64,000 nucleotides of DNA from an uncultured Alphaproteobacteria bacterium (GTDB taxonomy: Bacteria; Pseudomonadota; Alphaproteobacteria; Caulobacterales; Caulobacteraceae). The notes beneath the pieces were generated by a model. It had not been told where the DNA came from, did no database searches, and saw only the letters and a list, made by a program, of their open reading frames with translations. Each line of letters starts with the position of its first letter. Position 1 is the first letter of the stretch. This document shows, piece by piece, positions 62,901 through 64,000 of this stretch. The position numbers and the translations under genes were made by a program. The stretch lies in NCBI GenBank assembly GCA_937920085.1, contig CALETE010000080.1, forward strand, positions 1-64,000, given 5' to 3'.

Positions 62901-63004
62901 GCCTGCTCGTGGCGACCCTGCTCACTCTCTTCTTTGTACCCGCGCTCTACCTGTTCGCGTTCCAGAACGATAAGGCGCCTATCGAACCCCAGGTGGCGAC
63001 ATGA
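59915..63004 (+). CDS. RND efflux transporter (AcrB/HAE family)
   Basis: Inner-membrane proton antiporter, 1029 residues. It has the N-terminal first transmembrane helix (FILFFIILTTIAGVVSY), the large periplasmic loop (SSTRAGSTTITVQL), a middle transmembrane block with the proton-relay Asp pair in LGLLVDDAMIVVESIE, and a second half with the mirrored layout (SLFGMVIRNSVILVARVDE; HRVRPILLTATAAILAMIPL). The length is normal. Members of this subgroup export drugs, dyes or solvents; substrate unknown. Coupled to adaptor and outer-membrane genes by overlaps. Confidence 0.94.
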   Translation: MSFNFSDWALRHKSFILFFIILTTIAGVVSYNGLGRKEDPDFTIKTMIVGATWSGAGTTEMADQVTDKLELALQGIPEIDYTKSSTRAGSTTITVQLRSDTSAAKVPDVWYRVRKTLTDAQSQGKFPIGMMGPFFNDDFGDTFGNIYAITGDGFSYPQLKAYADTLRDRIRAVPEVAKVELQGDQAERIFIEYQSAKLASLGVSPQLIANAIKTTNDVSPAGLIDTGSERIRLNVSGALTSLDTIRNIGITASDGRSFRLGDIATVSRGLIDPAEMKMHVNGQEAIGLAISARKGGSITKLGKSLTDVVAEYQTELPLGVTIHTVADQPVVVKAAVGEFTKSLAEAVVIVMAVSFLSLGFRPGIVVALCIPLVLGATFAVMKSAGIDLQRISLGALIIALGLLVDDAMIVVESIESHLEMGWDKARAAISAYAATATPMLIGTLITIAGFMPIGFAEGTASEYVRSLFHVVAISLILSWIVAVLVTPYIAFQILPEPKHVNHGEDGGHQTSHSSPAYLRFRNLVSWCLDRRVLVISATAGAFIAAMVVFAIAVPKQFFPASDRPELVVDLRLPHNASFAATERAARRMETLLAGDKDIVSTSTYIGGGAPRFYLALDVQTPDVALAQLVVLTKGEAARERVRTKIETALATGFPEIRGRVTGLENGPPIGQPIQLRLSGANHEQIRPTAEALEALLRRTPHLRGVKTDYGERLKTVQLKVDEDKVRALGISYDALRQALEGSLEGAPITVMREGDKSVLLLARLSEAERTNLGTLAYAKIPTASGAYVPLSQVARLLPTTEPSLLWRRNRQANITVFADVDGVQPAEALARLGPDLEQVKAGLPAGAKLTVGGSIEESATSQAQVVSVLPVAVLLICVLLMVQLQNIKKMLLVLATGPLALIGVALILALFQIPFGFVAMLGSLSLFGMVIRNSVILVARVDELVAAGVALEAAILDATMHRVRPILLTATAAILAMIPLTRSVFWGPMAFSTMGGLLVATLLTLFFVPALYLFAFQNDKAPIEPQVAT

Positions 63005-64000
63005 GGCCTTTAATATCCCTCGCTTCCATCGCATTCGCAGGCCTATGCGCGGCACCCGCGGGAGCAGAATCTCTGCTTGAGTCCTGGCGGGCGGCCATGC
63101 GCTACGACCCTGACTATCTTGCCGCCGTGGAAGCGCGGACATCCGGATCCGAAGGAAATGCACAGGCCCTGTCACTCCTTCTGCCCCAGCTGAAGGTCCA
63201 AGGCGGCACAAGCACGTCACGCTCCAACGCGTCCATAGATGTGCCCGCTGCCTTCCAGAGCTTTGTTGGGGGCGATGCCACGGGAACCCGATCATCGGTG
63301 GATGTGGTGCTAAGCCAGCCTCTCTATGATGCGCCAGCCGCGGCGCAGGCCCGCATTCTCCGGGAGCGGGCAAGGGCTGCCCGCACAGGCTTCAACGCAG
63401 ACCAACAGACCCTCATGGCACAGGTTGCTGACGCCTGGCTGGAGATATGGGCGGCTGACGATGATCTCCGCGCCGTCCGCAGCCATAAGGCAGCACTGCA
63501 ACGGGAACTCCAGGCGGCGCGGGCGCGATTCGAGCTCGGCACAGCCCGAGTGACAGACGTCCGTGAGTCAGAGGCACAGTTCGACCAAGCTGCTGCCTCT
63601 GAAATCTCCGCCCTGGCGCGCCGGCAAGTGGCGATCTCGCGGTATCGTGAACTCACCACCCTAGATTACGCCACGGGTCCAGGGCTTGCCGACGGCTTTA
63701 CGCCAGAGCCCCCCAAGGGTGGCCTCGACACTTGGCAGGCCCAGGCCGAGACCCAAGGGTCAGAGGTGGTGCGCGCTGGCCACAAGCTGGTCTCCGCAAA
63801 AGCATCGGTCAATCAGTACCAGTGGACTGGACGACCGAAGGTAACGGCGGTCGCCACCTATTCGGGGTCTTGGTTCGATGGCGGCGCGGGGCAAATCCTA
63901 AATCCAAGGTCGCTCGAAAGCTATGCCCTCGGTGCCCAGGTCTCCGTCCCTCTAATCACCGGCGGCTACTATTCTTCCAAGCTCCGTGAGGCGAACGCAG
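63001..64000 (+). CDS. TolC family outer-membrane efflux protein (partial, 3' cut)
   Basis: The ATG at 63001 overlaps the pump stop (ATGA). The reading frame stays open to the window end, giving at least 333 residues. A signal peptide (SLASIAFAGLCAAPAGA) leads to ESLLESWRAAMRYDPDYLAAVEAR, like the first helix of TolC, and later ELGTARVTDVRESEAQFDQA matches the FxxGxxxxxDVL helix motif of the family. VSVPLITGGYYSSKLREANA starts the second half. It would complete the tripartite pump with the preceding two genes. Confidence 0.9.
   Translation, partial: MRPLISLASIAFAGLCAAPAGAESLLESWRAAMRYDPDYLAAVEARTSGSEGNAQALSLLLPQLKVQGGTSTSRSNASIDVPAAFQSFVGGDATGTRSSVDVVLSQPLYDAPAAAQARILRERARAARTGFNADQQTLMAQVADAWLEIWAADDDLRAVRSHKAALQRELQAARARFELGTARVTDVRESEAQFDQAAASEISALARRQVAISRYRELTTLDYATGPGLADGFTPEPPKGGLDTWQAQAETQGSEVVRAGHKLVSAKASVNQYQWTGRPKVTAVATYSGSWFDGGAGQILNPRSLESYALGAQVSVPLITGGYYSSKLREANA

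Overview
The window is high-GC DNA, densely coding, and most probably comes from an alphaproteobacterium. The gene content (a CYP153-type P450, many SDR and GST-like enzymes, CocE- and DUF885-type secreted hydrolases, CopAB, an Omp25-like barrel) would fit Caulobacterales or a related oligotrophic soil or water lineage. That placement is an inference from gene content, not a phylogeny. I recognised no rRNA, tRNA, CRISPR array, phage or insertion sequence.

Layout. 1-10.5 kb: a small secreted protein, a GST-like/sulfatase pair, an acyl-CoA dehydrogenase facing an APH-like kinase, a CYP153-type P450, an unknown protein and a monoacylglycerol-lipase-like hydrolase. 10.5-13.6 kb: an AT-rich patch with a tiny secreted peptide, then copA-copB (periplasmic copper oxidase and outer-membrane partner). 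13.9-20.6 kb: a small unknown gene, an SDR with a possibly DUF218-like partner, an argininosuccinate lyase carrying a Tat-type export signal, another SDR and a secreted DUF885 metalloprotein. 20.6-31.3 kb: a single-domain HtaA protein, a second long GST-like protein, trhO, a phytanoyl-CoA dioxygenase/aldo-keto reductase/hydrolase operon, a nitroreductase, a CocE/NonD hydrolase, class II dihydroorotase (pyrC) and a thioesterase-fold protein. 31.4-33.6 kb: a membrane hybrid histidine kinase.

33.8-44.0 kb is the most coherent system. An ABC importer operon on + faces a - strand operon encoding a NikR-like regulator, two DUF1989 proteins, a biotin-dependent urea/guanidine carboxylase and allophanate hydrolase. 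By family knowledge this set imports guanidine, carboxylates it, deiminates carboxyguanidine to allophanate and releases ammonia and CO2. The regulator has lost three of the four nickel ligands known from E. coli NikR. A TTAC-N14-GTAA inverted repeat lies in front of both operons, in the spacing NikR proteins use. I saw no guanidine riboswitch, so I infer that protein-based control replaces it.

44.2-64 kb: a secreted S9 peptidase; an aromatic ring-cleavage operon (extradiol dioxygenase, FAD monooxygenase, SDR lacking the usual Tyr/Lys pair, FAH-family enzyme, MFS transporter) with a divergent TetR regulator and a downstream enoyl-CoA hydratase whose promoter shares a sequence motif; two small membrane or secreted proteins; an outer-membrane barrel; two tandem AraC-family paralogues in a locally AT-rich stretch; and a divergent RND efflux operon (adaptor, pump, TolC-type channel) cut by the window end.
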